Shown here: one piece after another, positions 23,274 through 36,400 of the stretch
How the letters are laid out: each line of letters begins with the position of its first letter
Position numbering within the stretch: position 1 is the stretch's first letter
Source of the DNA: Zea mays
Taxonomy: Eukaryota; Streptophyta; Magnoliopsida; Poales; Poaceae
Length of the DNA stretch: 64,000 nucleotides
Assembly: GCF_902167145.1 (NCBI RefSeq)
Contig: NC_050104.1
Coordinates: 110,991,849 to 111,055,848, forward strand
Direction: 5' to 3'
Program-made: the position numbers and the translations under genes
The notes under the pieces: generated by a model
The model's database searches: none
Told to the model about the DNA's origin: nothing
What the model saw: only the letters and a program-made list of their open reading frames with translations

Positions 23274-26200
23274 TGTAACACCCCTGGTGTTACTGTAACT
23301 AAAACTTGAGCATGGCATCATAAGCATTGGCATTGCATATGTTTGACACACCTAGAATACATTCACTAGGCAAAAATTTCAAACAAGTTGTATTGTTTTA
23401 ATGTTCTGCAAATAGGACCCTGGATAGGAAGCTTTACCCTAAATAGGGATTAAAGGGGTAAAACTTAACCCAAATTGAGAAAACCTAAAGGCTCTAGGGA
23501 AATAGTTGTAGAATATCCCCAAAAACAAAGTTGAATCACATTTATACCCCTGGGATACTAAAAACCCTAATTGGAACCCTGGAAAACCCTAAAACTAAAC
23601 CCTAGGGGCCTATGTGCAAAATTAGTCCACTTTTGGACTAAAGTGCAAAAACCAAGTTAAATAAGTATCTTAAATCATTTGGGTCACAAATATGTGAGTT
23701 TGCAAGTTAAACCCTGAGATTTGGATTTAAATGCAAAATGGACCTCAATTGGGTTCTATTCTAAGTCTTAGATTTCAGAGTTTTGGCTCAACTTTGGAGC
23801 ATTGTATCTTCCAAATTATAGGATCTTTGCCCTAGGTCACCACACCAAATTTGTAGAGCAATTAAAGGAGAACAACTTTGCTTAAGAGAGTGAGCATAGT
23901 TGTTATGTAGAATTCCGAGATAAATGAGCCTAAAGTTGGACTGTCAGGCTGTTATGGTCTGAATTTTCAGACTAGCAGTGAACTAACATCGACTTCAAGC
24001 TAAATTCTGAGCATGATCCAGTGGAAATTTACCTGTGGTTGCCATAGCAAGTTTGTAGTGGGTATAATGCTCTACAATTTTGCTGCAAGGATTAACTCGT
24101 GTTACCACAGGAATTTGGGAGAAAATCATGCTCCAACTTGGTCTGTCAGACAAGTTTTGTACTGAATCAAGGCGCACTGTTCACCGTCTTCAGAAAATAT
24201 CGTGCGGTGGATAAGAACCTGGACCTCGTCGGCGATAAGGATGTCGCCGTGGCTCGGGTAAGACGTCGGCGGCCACGGCAAAAGTTACCGGCAACGTGTC
24301 AAAGCCTCCCTGAGGTGGCAGGCCCTGGTTAAACGGCGGTCACCGCGCTGTCACCGGAATCCGCCGCGCGGGTGTGCTCGCCAGCGCAGTCACCGCTCGG
24401 GGATCTCATCCCTCCTCGGCCGGCCGACTATAAATTGGACCCTGGCGTTGCTTCGTCGTTGCATTACGCGCTCAAGCGATCACTCAATTAGACTGAAGAA
24501 CCCACGAGCTCTTCCCTCCCTGTTCTTAGCTCCGCCGCAAGAATCCATCCGTGGCCAGTACAATTCGAGTTAGCTCGCGTCTTCCACTTCCTCGTTTGAG
24601 TATTCTCATGTACCCGTGAAGCTTCCCGACCTATCCAATTGAATTATACTGTCATTAATCGCTCGGAACATGCGGTTCCTTTAAGATCCTCCGCTGTCGC
24701 CGTGGGCAGAGAATTGTAGAGCTCCAAATCTGAAATTGAGTGAGGGAAATGCGCGGGTAGAGTCCGATTTGGGGTCCGCTACTCGGGAGCACCGGTCCTG
24801 GCTCCCTCCGGCCAGTCCAGCTCGTCGGAGCTCGACCCCATGTTTGGTGCGCAGTCGTGGAGCTCCTTGGAGAAGAGATAGAAATCGAGGGGCTTATCTG
24901 CAAGTTGTCAGCGACACAGTAGAATAGTAATCAAACCCATCTCCAGTTAGTTAAAACCCCAAGAGCCCTATTGCAAAAACTCCACAACGGGCGCGGGCGC
25001 GCGCATTTCTTCTGGTCGTGGGCCGTCCTAGGCTGGATTCGGCCCAGTATTATTCACTGGTTTCCTTTTTCTTTTATTTCCAGAGCCAAAACAATTTTAG
25101 AAAATGGTAGGAAAATGATAAAATTGTGAAACCAATTTTCCTAGGCTTGTTATTTTCCCTAGAATTTAATAAAAATAGTTTTGTGATTTTTAGTGGAAAT
25201 AAGAAATTTTAGGATATTTAAAGTAGTTAAAAGTATTAGTTATGGATTTTTAGAAAATAATTGGTAAGTCCAAAAATGCCCAAACTTTTTATGGGAACTT
25301 AAAACAATAATTAGAAGCCTTGGGTAGAGTTTGAATTGATTTGGACCATGTTTGATAACTAGAACCCAAAACCACCCCCGTGCCCTTTGAACTCCTTTAC
25401 CGACTCCGGAAACAATAGGTTCTCGGAGTTCCGTGAAGGAAAGTTGTATTCAAGACTTAGATAATAAATCTTTATTATCTTCGCACTCTCATGCGCATTA
25501 CATGGCATCCATTCTTATATATGTATATATATGGTTATGTTAGAACGTGAAGAAGAAATAGAAGTCACCGAAGAAAGGACACCACCACCCTCGGATTCTC
25601 AAGCAGGCAACTGCTTCTACTTCGATATTTGTGGATCCGAACCCGACTCACGTGTTAACGAAGGCAAGCCCCGGTGCATTTGCCACCTCCCTTGATGTTT
25701 TTAAAATCTTTCTCACTTGCTTGCTGCATTAGGTGATAGGAATTGATTGATTAAACAATTCCTGCATTACCTTCCTTGATCTTGATTACCCTCCTTGAAA
25801 CCTTGTTTTTACAAAAAGGTTTTACTATGCTTAGTATTGCTTAGAAAAACAAAAGGATTTGTTTTACAAAAGATGTTTGGCAAAGTGGGAGGGTTGTTTT
25901 CGAAAATAAAACTTGATGGTGAATCCATCATGGCCATGATGGATTCAACATCGGAAAAGATGTACCTCTGCCAGGTACCAAGTTTTTGGGTTAAAAAGAT
26001 TAAGTTGAGACCGGGCGGGTGACTTGCACGAGAAGAGAGTCTCGGTGTAGTGTCTCCGTCTGAGTCGATTAAGGACCGTCTCGATGTAGGCTTGATGATC
26101 GAGGACCCTTTAACTGGTCACATGCCTCGTCATGGGTAAGCCTTGCCTCGGGCAGACTAAGGCCAGAATAAGATAACACGAAATGGGCGTGGAGCGGTGG

Positions 26201-27138
26201 CGAGAGTAGCGTGTACCCTCCGTGGCAAGAGGCTAGACGGTGGTGTATCTGTGCTCTCGGTTTGCGTGAACCTGATCTGGTCTTAAGAACCCCGGTGGCG
26301 GGTTGACATATGCAAGGGTTAAGTGCTACATATGTCGTGTGATTGGAGATCCTCAGCTGAGTATAATCGATTCGGATCGCCGTACCTTCGCGGTTATGAA
26401 GACTTGGTCACTGACCTACACGTAGCATTCCACTAAAGATGATGGGTCTTTGTTAAGAAATTGGCTAGTGCAGGACCAGTGATTGAACTAGGGTAGAAAG
26501 AACTCTAGTTGCAGGTAATTGTACTTAACTTGACAAATAAAACTGGATTTTTAAGGATCCACTTTAGTAAGCATTTCTGCAAAATAGAGTCTTTGATTAT
26601 TGAAAAGCCTTACCTTGACTCCCATATAACCAGCATACACTTGAGAGTCTTTTCTTTAGTCGGGTAAGACTTGCTGAGTAATTCCATACTCAGGGTTTAT
26701 CCCTTCGTTGTTTTTAGGTGAGGAAGTAGCAGATTTCTGTTGCTTCTGTGCCAAGGTGGTTCCTAAAGAAGAAAAACAAGACTGAAGTGCGGGAGGACTT
26801 GGTCCTCCACATAGAAATCTTTTGCTTAACACTTATCGGGAGGAGTTTGTGCCTCCCTTGGTTTGTATAATATTACTACTTAGCACTCACTTTTAATTCT
26901 GGTCTGTAATAAAACAACTTGAGCTTGCTTTTTAAATAAATGTAAGTTATGTAATCGCTTCCGCAATTCTTTATCTCCGATGTTCTGTAATGTCTGCAAG
27001 ACGGGTGAATCGTTCCTGGTAAGGTAAGGAAAGATACCGAACTTGTCAAGTAGTTCAGGGGCACCTACAGGGTTGTCTGAAGTCCGTTGGACAAGGACAA
27101 CTGTAGGTGGGCCTAATTACTTGGGAGGTTCCGTCACA
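23274..27138 (+). repeat. T1 3' LTR (3865 bp)
   Basis: Nearly identical to 13794-17659, with about 31 substitutions and one 1-bp deletion (near 24745). It ends ggttccgtcaca and is followed by the second CCGAG. Confidence 0.95.
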
Positions 27139-27524
27139 CCGAGGCCATCTTGCCCACAGACTTAGAATACGGTTCCCCGAGGACGAGGGCCTACACCGAC
27201 CAAAGCAACCAAGCTAGTCGAGAGGACTCGTTGGACCAGCTGGAAGAGGCCCGGGACAAGGCCTTACTACACTCGGCGCGGTACCAGCAGTCCCTGCGAC
27301 GCTACCACGCCCGAGGGGTCCGGTCCCGAGACCTCCAGGTGGGCGACCTGGTGCTTCGGCTACGGCAAGACGCCCGGGGGCGGCACAAGCCCACGCCCCC
27401 CTGGGAGGGGTCGTTCGTCATCGCCAAAGTTCTGAAGCCCAGAACATACAAGCTGGCCAACAGTCAAGGCGAGGTCTACAACAACGCTTGGAACATCCAA
27501 CAGCTACGTCGCTTCTACCCTTAA
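27139..27524 (+). pseudogene. HK integrase, C-terminal part (after T1)
   Basis: Resumes in frame after the duplicated CCGAG and runs to a TAA at 27522-27524. It carries the C-terminal DNA-binding module: VGDLVLRLRQDARGR, the tryptophan-containing PPWEGSFVIAKVLKP, and the end NAWNIQQLRRFYP typical of Tat integrases. It belongs to the fragment ending at 13793. Confidence 0.85.
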
Positions 27525-28578
27525 GATGTTTTCAAGTTGTTCATATACCTCGCTCCCACGCAAAGTTTAGTCATCAAGGAAGGGTCGGCCTCGCCTCGGC
27601 AAAGCCCGACCCTCCCTCGTCTGGGGGCTTGGAAGGTGGAAGGACACGATGCATAAGGGAGCGCGAAGACATGGTCGCCTTCCAAGGGGGTCACCCTCCT
27701 TTTAAAGGCGACTCTCCCTACTTGCGTCCCCAGCCATCGTGGGCTGAGTCTTCTCCAACACGCTCCAAGGCCCTCCTCCTATGGCGCGGGGGCTGGGTCC
27801 CACACGTCATGCAAGCCGGCTCGAAGCAGAAGAAGCCAAACCGCCGTGCGCGATGCGTACAACCGCCCAGCGGTTACAAGCGGCTCTCCACTTTTTCCCA
27901 GACCAGCGGGCGAAAGGGCGGGCAGCCATGCAGGCGGCATGCAACCGTGCCAAGTGGGTGCACTTCTCCGACTCCCAACACGCCCGGCATGGAGGTCCAG
28001 GCCCACACGTCATGCAACCGGCGCGCCGAATGCTTCGTGCATGCAGCTGCACCGCCACTTGCGCCACCACCGCGCCTCCTCGACTGCAGAACCAATACCG
28101 CGACTCGAGGCGACCCAGCGCACGACCCAGCAGCGCCAGCCTGGCGCGACGGTCAATACGGCCAAAAATGGGCCGGTAGTAATGGCGGTGGCAGGCGGGC
28201 AGGAGCAGTGGTCACGTCGTCAGCCAAGCCTACGTCCCATCCAGGGGCGACGAGAGAACCCTCTCTCACGGCGTGAAGACAACGCGCCCGTGTTCCATTC
28301 CTCGAACGGCTCGCGCACGCGCAACGGCCGCCCCGCCAACCACTCGCCCCGTCGCATTAACTCCGCGGCGGGACAGGCGGCGCATCTGGCAGGAGAAGCG
28401 GGCGACGCTTCGCCTTCGCCATAATGACCGCGTCAAAAAAGGTACACCGCGTCGTTCGATTTCGTATCCTTTTCCTTTTTTCCTCTTTCTCTCTCTTGCA
28501 ACAGGGACCAGGAAAGGGGGATACCCCGAAAAGGATCCTTCCCCGTGAAGGAACCAGGCTCCGAGCCTCCCTACTGAT

Positions 28579-28783
28579 CAGAGGTTCGAAGGCTGGCCCC
28601 TCGGAAGGGTTCGACAGCCGCCTCAGATCGCGTGGGCTCTACACCCACTACTGGTCAGAGGTTCGAAGGCCGGCCCCTCGGAAGGGTTCCACGGCCGCCT
28701 CAGGCTACTCGGGCTCCGCACCCACTACTGATCAGAGGTTCGAAGGCTGGCCCCCGAAGGGTTCACAGCCGCCTCAGACACAG
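28579..28783 (+). repeat. 77-bp tandem repeat in the HK 3' region
   Basis: cagaggttcgaaggc recurs at 28579, 28656 and 28733. Each unit continues ggcccctcggaagggttc and then ccgcctcag; the third is shorter and more diverged. Confidence 0.8.
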
Positions 28784-29494
28784 AGCGAGGGATGACCATG
28801 GGTACGTTCGATACATAACCAAGGCTCGGGCTGCGCTCCCGAGGTACCCTAGGACATTTCCGAGACCAGCGGGAACGATCTTGTAACGGAATCCCACCGG
28901 AGGGAGGCATCGAGCCCTCGGACCCCGTCGCCAGGGGACCGGGTCTGGCAGATCACCCACAGGTACTTTTGGGCGTGTCTCTGGGCCCCTAGCCGACCCC
29001 TAACGAACGGGGCACGGACGTCCACTCGGATTACTCGCTTGCAGCTCACCGGAGACACCATGTTCGGCGCCCATCGAGGGCAACATGGCGCTTACCCCCC
29101 CTCCTCCTTGCGGAAAGGCGACGCAGGGGCGTATGTAAAAAAGTCGAGTCTGTCCCTGATCTCCCTCTCGCCCTGTGCAGAGGCTCGGGGGCTGCTCTCG
29201 CAAACCCGGCTCCGGCCGAACCGTTGACAGCGTCAATATACCAGCCCGAGAACTTGGGACCCGACCGTACACCCGGGCTACGGCCAGCTCGCATGAGGGA
29301 CGACCAGACCAGCCGAAGCATTACGTGAGGCATTAAGACCTCGGAGGAGTGAAACCACTCCTCCGAGGCCTCGGGGGCTACACCCGGCAGGTGCGCTCGC
29401 GCGCACCCACCGGAACAAAACGCAACCGAGAAAGGCTAGTCCCCTTGCAAAAAAGTGCGACGAAAGCCTCCAAGCGAGTGCTAACACTCCCTTC

Positions 29495-29510
29495 GAGGCT
29501 CGGGGGCTAC
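29495..29510 (+). other. HK polypurine tract
   Basis: gaggctcgggggctac directly precedes TGTCGGGGACC of the 3' LTR. Confidence 0.6.
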
Positions 29511-31073
29511 TGTCGGGGACCATAATTAGGGGTACCCTCAAGGCTCCTAATTCTCAGCTGGTAACCCCCATCAGCATAAAGCTGCAAAGGCCTGATGGGT
29601 GCGATTAAGTCAGGGATCAGTCCATTCGAGGGACTCGATCACGCCTCGCCCGAGCCTAGCCTCGGACAAGGGCAGCCGACCCCGGAGGATTTCCGTCTCG
29701 CCCGAGGCCCCCCTCCAGCGGCGAACATATTTCGGGCTCGCCCGAGGCCCTGTCTTCGCCAAGAAGCAACCCTGACCAAATCGCCGCACCGACCGACCAA
29801 ATCGCAGGAGCATTTAATGCAAAGGCGGCCTGACACCTTTATCCTGACGCGCGCCCCCCAGCCGACAGAGCCGAAGTGACCGCCGTCACTTCGCCGCTCC
29901 ACTGACTGGCCTGACAGAAAGACAGCGCCACCCGCGCCGCTCCGACTGCGGTGCCACTTGACAGAGTGAGGCTGACAGGCAGTCAGGCCCGGCCGCAGGC
30001 ACCATAGGAAGCTCCGCTTCGCCCGACCCAGGGCTCGGACTCGGGCTAAGCCCCGGAAGACGACGAACTCCGCTCCGCCTGACCCAGGGCTCGGACTCGG
30101 ACTAAGCCCCGGAAGACGACGAACTCTGCTCCGCCTGACCCAGGGCTCGGACTCGGGCTAAGTCCCAGAAGACGACGAACTCCGCTCCGCCCGACCCAGG
30201 GCTCGGACTCGGGCTCAGCCCCAGAAGACGACGAACTCCGCTTCGCCCGACCCCAGGGCTCGGACTCCGCCCTGGCCTCAGCCGACGGTCTCCGCCTCGC
30301 CCGAACCAGGGGCTCGGACTCGACCTCGGCCACGGAAAACAGACTCGACCTCGGCTTCGGAGGATCTTCCACATCGCCCAACCTAGGGCACAGACCAGCC
30401 ACGTCAACAGGAGGCACCATCATCACCCTACCCCAAGCTGACTCGGGCCATGGGGAACAAGACCGACGTCCCATCTGGCTCGCTCCGCCAGATAGGCAAT
30501 GATGGCGCCCCGCATACTCTGTGACGACGGCTGCTCTCAGCCCCCTTACGGAAGCAAGAGGACGTCAGCAAGGACTCAACAGCTCCGACAGCTGTCCCTC
30601 CGCCAGGCTCCAGCACTCCTCCGACGGCCACGACATCACACCAGCTGGGTGCCAAAATCTCTCCGGCTGCCACGACGGCATGTACTTAGGGCGCTAGCTC
30701 TCCTCCGCTAGACACGTAGCACTCTGCTATACCCCCCATTGTACACCTGGATCCTCTCCTTACGCCTATAAAAGGAAGGACCAGGGCCCTCTTAGAGAGG
30801 GTGGGCCGCGCGGGGACGAGGACGAGACAGGCGCTCGCTTGAAGCCGCTCGCTCCCTCTCCCGCGTGGACGCTTGTAACCCCCTACTGCAAGCGCACCCG
30901 ACCTGGGCGCGGGACAAACACGAAGGCCGCGGGATTTCCACCTCTCTCACGCCTGTCTCCGGCCACCTCACTTCCCCCCTTCGCGCTCGGCCTCGCGTCG
31001 ACCCATCTGGGCTGGGGCACGCGGCGACATTCACTCGTCGGCTTAGGGACCCCCCGGTCTCGAAACGCCGACA
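29511..31073 (+). repeat. HK 3' LTR (Huck, 1563 bp, complete)
   Basis: Starts TGTCGGGGACC and ends cgaaacgccgaca. It contains the 56-bp array (about 30006-30290) and a TATA box near 30767. It is followed directly by the inside of another LTR (X1), so Huck inserted there; the five bases attat after 31073 would be one half of its target duplication. Confidence 0.92.
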
Positions 31074-32604
31074 ATTATCTATCACATGGAGTCTCTATTT
31101 TGATATGAAAATAGTAATAAAAATAATTTCTCACTTAATCCTCTTATAAGCACATAAAACCTTTGGAAATTCACATCTTAAAATCTATAACTCCAAAAAT
31201 TATGATTTCTGTTCCTAAGATTTTATTTTAATATGTAGATTATTACTGTGTATTTTGTTTATATGTCTGGTGTGATGTTAATTTTCCCTATATACTGTGC
31301 TTGTTTGTATTGTGGCGAGTAGAAGAGCCCGTGACTGAGGATCTTGGTGAGCAGCAGATAGAAGTAGCTGAGCAGGAGCTCATTGAAGGCAAGTTGTGCC
31401 CTTGATTCACTTTTGTTACCCAATAATGTTCTTTATAATCATTTACCATGCATAAGTTTAATTTTGATGGGACCCGATAGGTCACCCTAGATTGTTTATC
31501 TCATTACCTTGTTTACCCCTGAATCACTTGGGTAGTTTGCTATTGCTTTATATGATTTTGGGATAATCATTTATTATATCCATGTTCCAGTTGTTATGTT
31601 ATTTATTTATGTTTATGTTAAGATCATTAAATGTTAATTGGAACATGGAGCTTAACTTGAGAAACACGTGCCACCACAAGGGTTTAATGGGACGTCCTTG
31701 GCCAACTAACTAGGAAAGCTAGTGGAAGACTACCTTACCCAAAAGGGGCAAGGACAGTAGGGGATTGCATGCAAGGAGGTTCTCGGGTTGATTTTGCTGC
31801 AATGGCGGTTAGACGAAGGATTCTTGCAAGTGCTCTTCCCATAAACTGTAGCGGGTTTTCGGAAGCTAGTGGAACTTTGTAAAGGCCTCGTAGTGGATCC
31901 CTAGCCATTCACCTCGGTAGTGTCTAAGGGTCTAGCTAACCCTGGCAACATGGGAAACATAACTTGTGGGTAAAGGGTACAACCTCTGTAGAGTGTAAAA
32001 CTGGTATACTAGCCGTGCTCGCGGTCATGAGCAGCTCAGGACTCTCTGATGATTAAATATGGAACCTAAACTCAATTTGTCATTTGCATATGCATGGGAT
32101 TATTTATTAATTTTGTTCTATCATTTTTATTATGGTTTGGTATTTACTTACACTTAGTAACTGCTAATAAAATTTGACCAACTTATTAAAAGCAATGCTC
32201 AGCTTTAACCCCTATTGTTGATCAGCCTTACACACCGCATTAACTCCCACCTTTGGTGAGTTCATGCCACATTATTCCCCACAACTTGTTGAGCGATGAA
32301 CATGTGTGAGCTCACCCTTGCTGTCTCACACCCCCCACAGGAGAAGAACAGATGGTTCAAGTGGAGCCACGTATCGAGGAGTTCGATTTGATCTAGGTGG
32401 AGTCTCCCAGTTGACTTTCTAGCGCCAAGGATGGATTTTAGATCCTGTTATATTTATCTTTTATTTTGTAAGTCTTCCGCTATGTAATAAATACTCTAAT
32501 GATATTATGACATTTATCTCTATACACTCTGTTATTATATATGTTGTCTTCTTGGCGCATGTATGAGATGCACCCGGCTTTGTCCCTTAAAGCCGGGTGT
32601 GACA
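31074..32604 (+). repeat. X1: 3' part of a Tekay-type LTR, + orientation
   Basis: Matches the reverse complement of 41555 to about 43000 (X2 LTR), ending gccgggtgtgaca at 32604. The left part was displaced by Huck. No primer site follows the LTR end, so this is the outer end of a 3' LTR or of a solo LTR. The sequence then continues as zeon LTR (Z2), so X1 inserted into Z2; tcgtc (32605-32609) would be half of its duplication. AT-rich, no gene. Confidence 0.8.
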
Positions 32605-33132
32605 TCGTCATCGCGATATATGTTAATAAAAGAAGAAGCATATGAAATATAAGAAACAACATAAACAATCATATCACATTTTAATTCATCATTATTATAT
32701 TATCATGGAAAGACAGAAATAATGCTGAATTACAAAAGTACCTTCGGCTTGACAGAAGGTAAATGTACAAGTGTGACGTACAAGCCAGTACTAGTCAGTG
32801 TGAACAGTACGGGGGTACTGTTCATCTATTTATAGGCACAGGACGCAGCCTATGAGAAATTACATTCATGCCCTTCATATTTTCTATTGACTTATAGACA
32901 ACCCAATGAGGACTAAATAGCCTTTTCCCGTTTAGGTCGGTTCCTTTTCCGTCACTTAGCCGAAGCTCCCTTGCGCATAGCTTCAGAGCAACACCAGCCT
33001 TTGTCACAACCATGTTCTTCACATTGTGTACGCTTTTAACCCGAGTTCGAAGGTACCTGTTCATATGTCACACTTGGAAGACATTGTTAAATCATGTTTT
33101 TGAGGACCCTTGGAAGATGAAGGCCCCCAACA
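32605..33132 (-). repeat. Z2 3' LTR, end removed by X1
   Basis: On the - strand it starts TGTTGGGGGCC at 33132 and is followed leftward to 32605, where X1 begins. The final bases seen in Z1 (ending CCCCAACA) lie left of X1, outside the window. It contains about 130 bp that are deleted from the Z2 5' LTR. Confidence 0.85.
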
Positions 33133-33143
33133 GTAGCCCCTCG
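33133..33143 (-). other. Z2 polypurine tract
   Basis: On the - strand GCGAGGGGCTAC precedes TGTTGGGGG, as in Z1. Confidence 0.6.
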
Positions 33144-33287
33144 CAGTATAAATTTGTTAAGATAACAAATTCAGACTGCGACATGGATGAAGGCCTTAAG
33201 CCGAAGGTCCGAAAAAACACCTTCCCTTTGCTAGAATAGCAACAGTCCATGACAGACGGGCCCCTCCAATTTGGAGCGCACTGGGCG

Positions 33288-33295
33288 TATAAATA
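33288..33295 (+). promoter_or_regulatory. TATA box of the Z2 antisense gene
   Basis: TATAAATA in the context gggcgtataaatag, 157 bases before ATG 33445. Position and core match those in Z1, although the flanking sequence has diverged. Confidence 0.65.
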
Positions 33296-33444
33296 GAAAC
33301 TTACACCAGCTGCATTTGATACGCTGCTTGTGCCATTTGCTTTATTTTCTCAATTTTAAAGCTCTTGCTCACTAGCGCTTGCTAGTTTTCAAGCTCTTTG
33401 ATCTCCGGTTTAAAAGACGCATTTTCACCATTTCTGAAGAAGAA

Positions 33445-36400
33445 ATGTCTCAAGACAAGAAGGTTGCTGCTGAGACGAAGCTGATTGAAGAGGAGAAGGT
33501 TTTTGAGGAGAAAAAGACCGTGGATTGTTATATTGCTGGATTTGTCGAGTCGATGGCAAAAACAAATATAGAGAAGATTACTAAAGAGATACTAGAGGGC
33601 TTGTCCGAAGATACTGGTGACAGCGATGTGGTAAGTGGGGACGAAGATTCTGAGGATCGGCCCTGGAGGCCAAGTCATTCAATCTTCGGAAAATCGACCA
33701 TCAAACAGAGTCATCTCGAAAACATGAGGGGAAGGTACTTTCGAGATATGTCTATTGTGAGGGCTGGCGGAGACAACAACGTCCCTGCCCCTGAGGAGAA
33801 CGAAGTTGTGATTTTTCGAAGCTTCTTCAAGGCTGGGCTTCGGTTCCCTTTAAGTAAGTTTGTTGTTGAAGTGTTGAAGACGTACCAAATCTTCCTTCAT
33901 CATATCACCCCCGAAGCCATAATAAGGATGGGGATTTTTGTCTAGGCAGTAAGGAGCCAAGGGCTAGAGCCAAGCGCGAAGTGTTTCTGCAATATGCACG
34001 AACTACTATATGAGACGAAGGCCATGGGTAAAGAACAGTACCACAACAACTTTGGTTGTTATGGATTTATCGCCCGTCCCAACGCAAGCCATCCAGTACC
34101 AACATTTCAGAAGAGATGGCCTGGAGCTTGGATGGAAGAATGGTTTTACGTGAAAAATTATTTGAAAGCAAGAGAAGATATTAAGGAAGTCATTATGCGC
34201 CCCATCTGGTCCCGCTTCGGCCTTCGAAGGCTGAAGGTTGAAATTGATGATGCCGCCGGAGCGTGTCAGAGGGCCTTCAGCACTGTTTGCTCTTTCATTG
34301 GGATGAGGGATTTAATTCAAGAACACATAGCCTTCAGGGTGTGGCCGCTTGTAGAAAGCTAGGAAATGCCGAAGGAGACCATCACTAACTCTAGCGAAGG
34401 TGATTTGGCCTGGCTGAAGTATACATTCAGGTTTGGGGATAAATTTGATGAACCAAACGACGACTGACTGAAGTGCATCGAAGCTACAAGTGATGAATTG
34501 CTTGAAACATATTCCAAGACAGAAGACAATGCCGTGTCCGCAGCATTCGGCGGTCGGAATAAGAAAAGGTTGAACAGGGTATTCGATGCTATTGGCTTCG
34601 TATACCCTAACTATTGTTACCCGCTGCGAGGGCAAGGGGTAAAAAGAAAGGTTAGTGCTTCTGAAAAAGTTGCCGCTTCGGCCATAACAGCTGAGCCGAA
34701 GGGCAAAAAGATGAAGGTTCTGACTCATCGGCCGCGTTACATCGAACCGGCCGTGATACCTGAATTTGGCGAAGGGGCCTCTTCGGCTGCCAAAGCAAAA
34801 GGAACTGTTCCTCCTACGCAGAGAACAGAAGAGCTGGCTACAATGCCGAAGGTACCTTCAGTTAAACTAGTTGAGACGACAGCTGATAAAACTGAAGGAT
34901 CAAAAATTGAAGAAATAACAAAAAATGCTAGAGATTTTGAGCCCTTCGACAGAGGCAACAGTGCCGAAGGTACAAAAAAGCTCCGCCGCAACTCCTAAAA
35001 GGAGAAGGATGGCGAATGTGCTAGATGTTGTATTAGAAACAACAAAAATCTTGAGTCCTGCTCCTACAAGAAAAAATTGCCGAAGCTTCTAAGGCACAAC
35101 CCAGAATTGAAACGAAACAGGCTGAAATCGAAGCTGCAACGATTCAGGCTGAAACCGAAGCTGGGCCTTCAGTACCCCCTGAGACAGAGCCTGTCGTAAC
35201 TGAAGAAAAGGCAACATAACAAATTGTGTTTGAAAAGGTTGAAACTCTTGCTCCCGAAGCTTCAAAGGAAAGCATTTATTACATCATTCGTCATGCTTCG
35301 GGAAAAAAGACTTTCTCAAGAAGAAAAGCTAGAAGCACTACATTATACCCAAAAATTGAAATATCCGAAGGGGGCGTTAGTGTTTAATGGCAGTGGGGAA
35401 TAAGATTTTTTGTACTGTCTCCCGGATAATAAAGAGATATCTGTTTGCCGGGAGATAGGTAGAAGCATTGGATTCCCGAAGTTGGAAGATGGCCTATCAA
35501 TCTTATCGAAGGATGAGCTTGCTGACAGCTTAGCGTATAATAGCATAAAGGTATATGAGTTATATTTAAACTTAAAAATGAGGTATTTTATTTGTCATAC
35601 TTATTTTTTCCTCCATTTGCAGGGCTTGATTCTTAGCAATGCGCTAATGGCCCAGAAAAACATTGAAGATGAAGGATATACGATAGCTCTGAACAACCTT
35701 CGTTCACATGCAATTGAATTAAGGAACGAAGGTCTTGAAAAAGACAAAATCTTGATTTCATTGGTAAATAAAGTGAAAGAAGATGAAGCTAGTTTCAAGG
35801 CGCAGGCCGAAATGCAAAAGAATGAAATCGAAGACCTTCGGAAACAGTTGGCAGAAGCTAAAGAAAAATGCGCTCTCGCAGAAGCTAACCGAGAGAGCAG
35901 TGAATATTGGAAAAAATATTTAGAGAAAACAGTTGAAGAACTTCGCGCATCCAAGGAAAGATGCTTTGAAAAATCTTTGGGCTGCGTGGAGAAAATAAAG
36001 GCTACCTTCGCCAACGTGGGCGCCTATTCTAACGAAGATAACTTCATATGAGGCGACCCTGAAGGTGTTATCGAATGGATAAGTGGAGAGGCCGAAGCTT
36101 TCGAAGAAATATTAAGTGATCGAGGGGATGTCTGTGCGTTCTTTGGAGCGAGGGGAATTTCAGCCATCCTGGAGAAGGCGAGATGCGACCATGTCAAGAC
36201 CCTGGCCCAGGCCGAAGCTACCTTCTCCGTGGATGATACAAAGGATCCCTCAGCTGAAGCAAGTTTAATGGGCGGGAAATTTTATAATGACATCTGGGTA
36301 AATGGTGGCCGAGAGATGGCCCACGAAATTATGAAGAAAAGCGAGAAATACATCCATGACGCCCGAGTACAAGCAAAACAAGCTGAAGAAGCTACAGAGC

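Larger units (their letters stand above)
13794..27138 (+). mobile_element. T1: Tekay/Del-type chromovirus with 3.87-kb LTRs
   Basis: A complete 13,345-bp Ty3/gypsy element. The parts in order are: 5' LTR 13794-17659, Met-type primer site, a small upstream frame, gag-pro-RT-RNaseH-integrase-chromodomain in one frame, purine tract, 3' LTR 23274-27138. It has a perfect CCGAG duplication. By eye the LTRs differ at about 31 positions plus one indel (about 0.8%), so it is the youngest datable insertion here. At 1.3e-8 substitutions per site per year that is about 0.3 My. The long LTR, Met primer and chromodomain place it with maize prem1/tekay/xilon-type elements; the exact family name is not certain. 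Confidence 0.93.
27525..29510 (+). other. HK 3' region between pol and LTR
   Basis: Two kilobases of CpG-rich DNA without a credible gene on either strand. It holds a 77-bp tandem repeat (28579-28783) and ends in a purine-rich tract, gaggctcgggggctac, before the 3' LTR. Long 3' regions are usual in the Tat lineage. Confidence 0.6.
6225..31073 (+). mobile_element. HK: Huck-type Ty3/gypsy (Tat lineage) element
   Basis: The element spans a truncated 5' LTR (6225-7617), gag-pol with two RNase H-like regions, a 2-kb 3' region, and a full 3' LTR (29511-31073). T1 (13794-27138) sits inside the integrase. The first 168 bp of the 5' LTR were displaced to the left by Z1. The 3' LTR opens TGTCGGGGACCATAATTAGG, which I recognise as Huck. 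By eye the LTR pair differs at about 33 sites over 1393 bp (2.4%). Every coding part carries breaks. Confidence 0.88.

Noticed and set aside
27488..28424. Frames of 130-260 codons after the Huck integrase
   Set aside because: They overlap in all phases of a CpG-rich non-coding stretch and lack known motifs.
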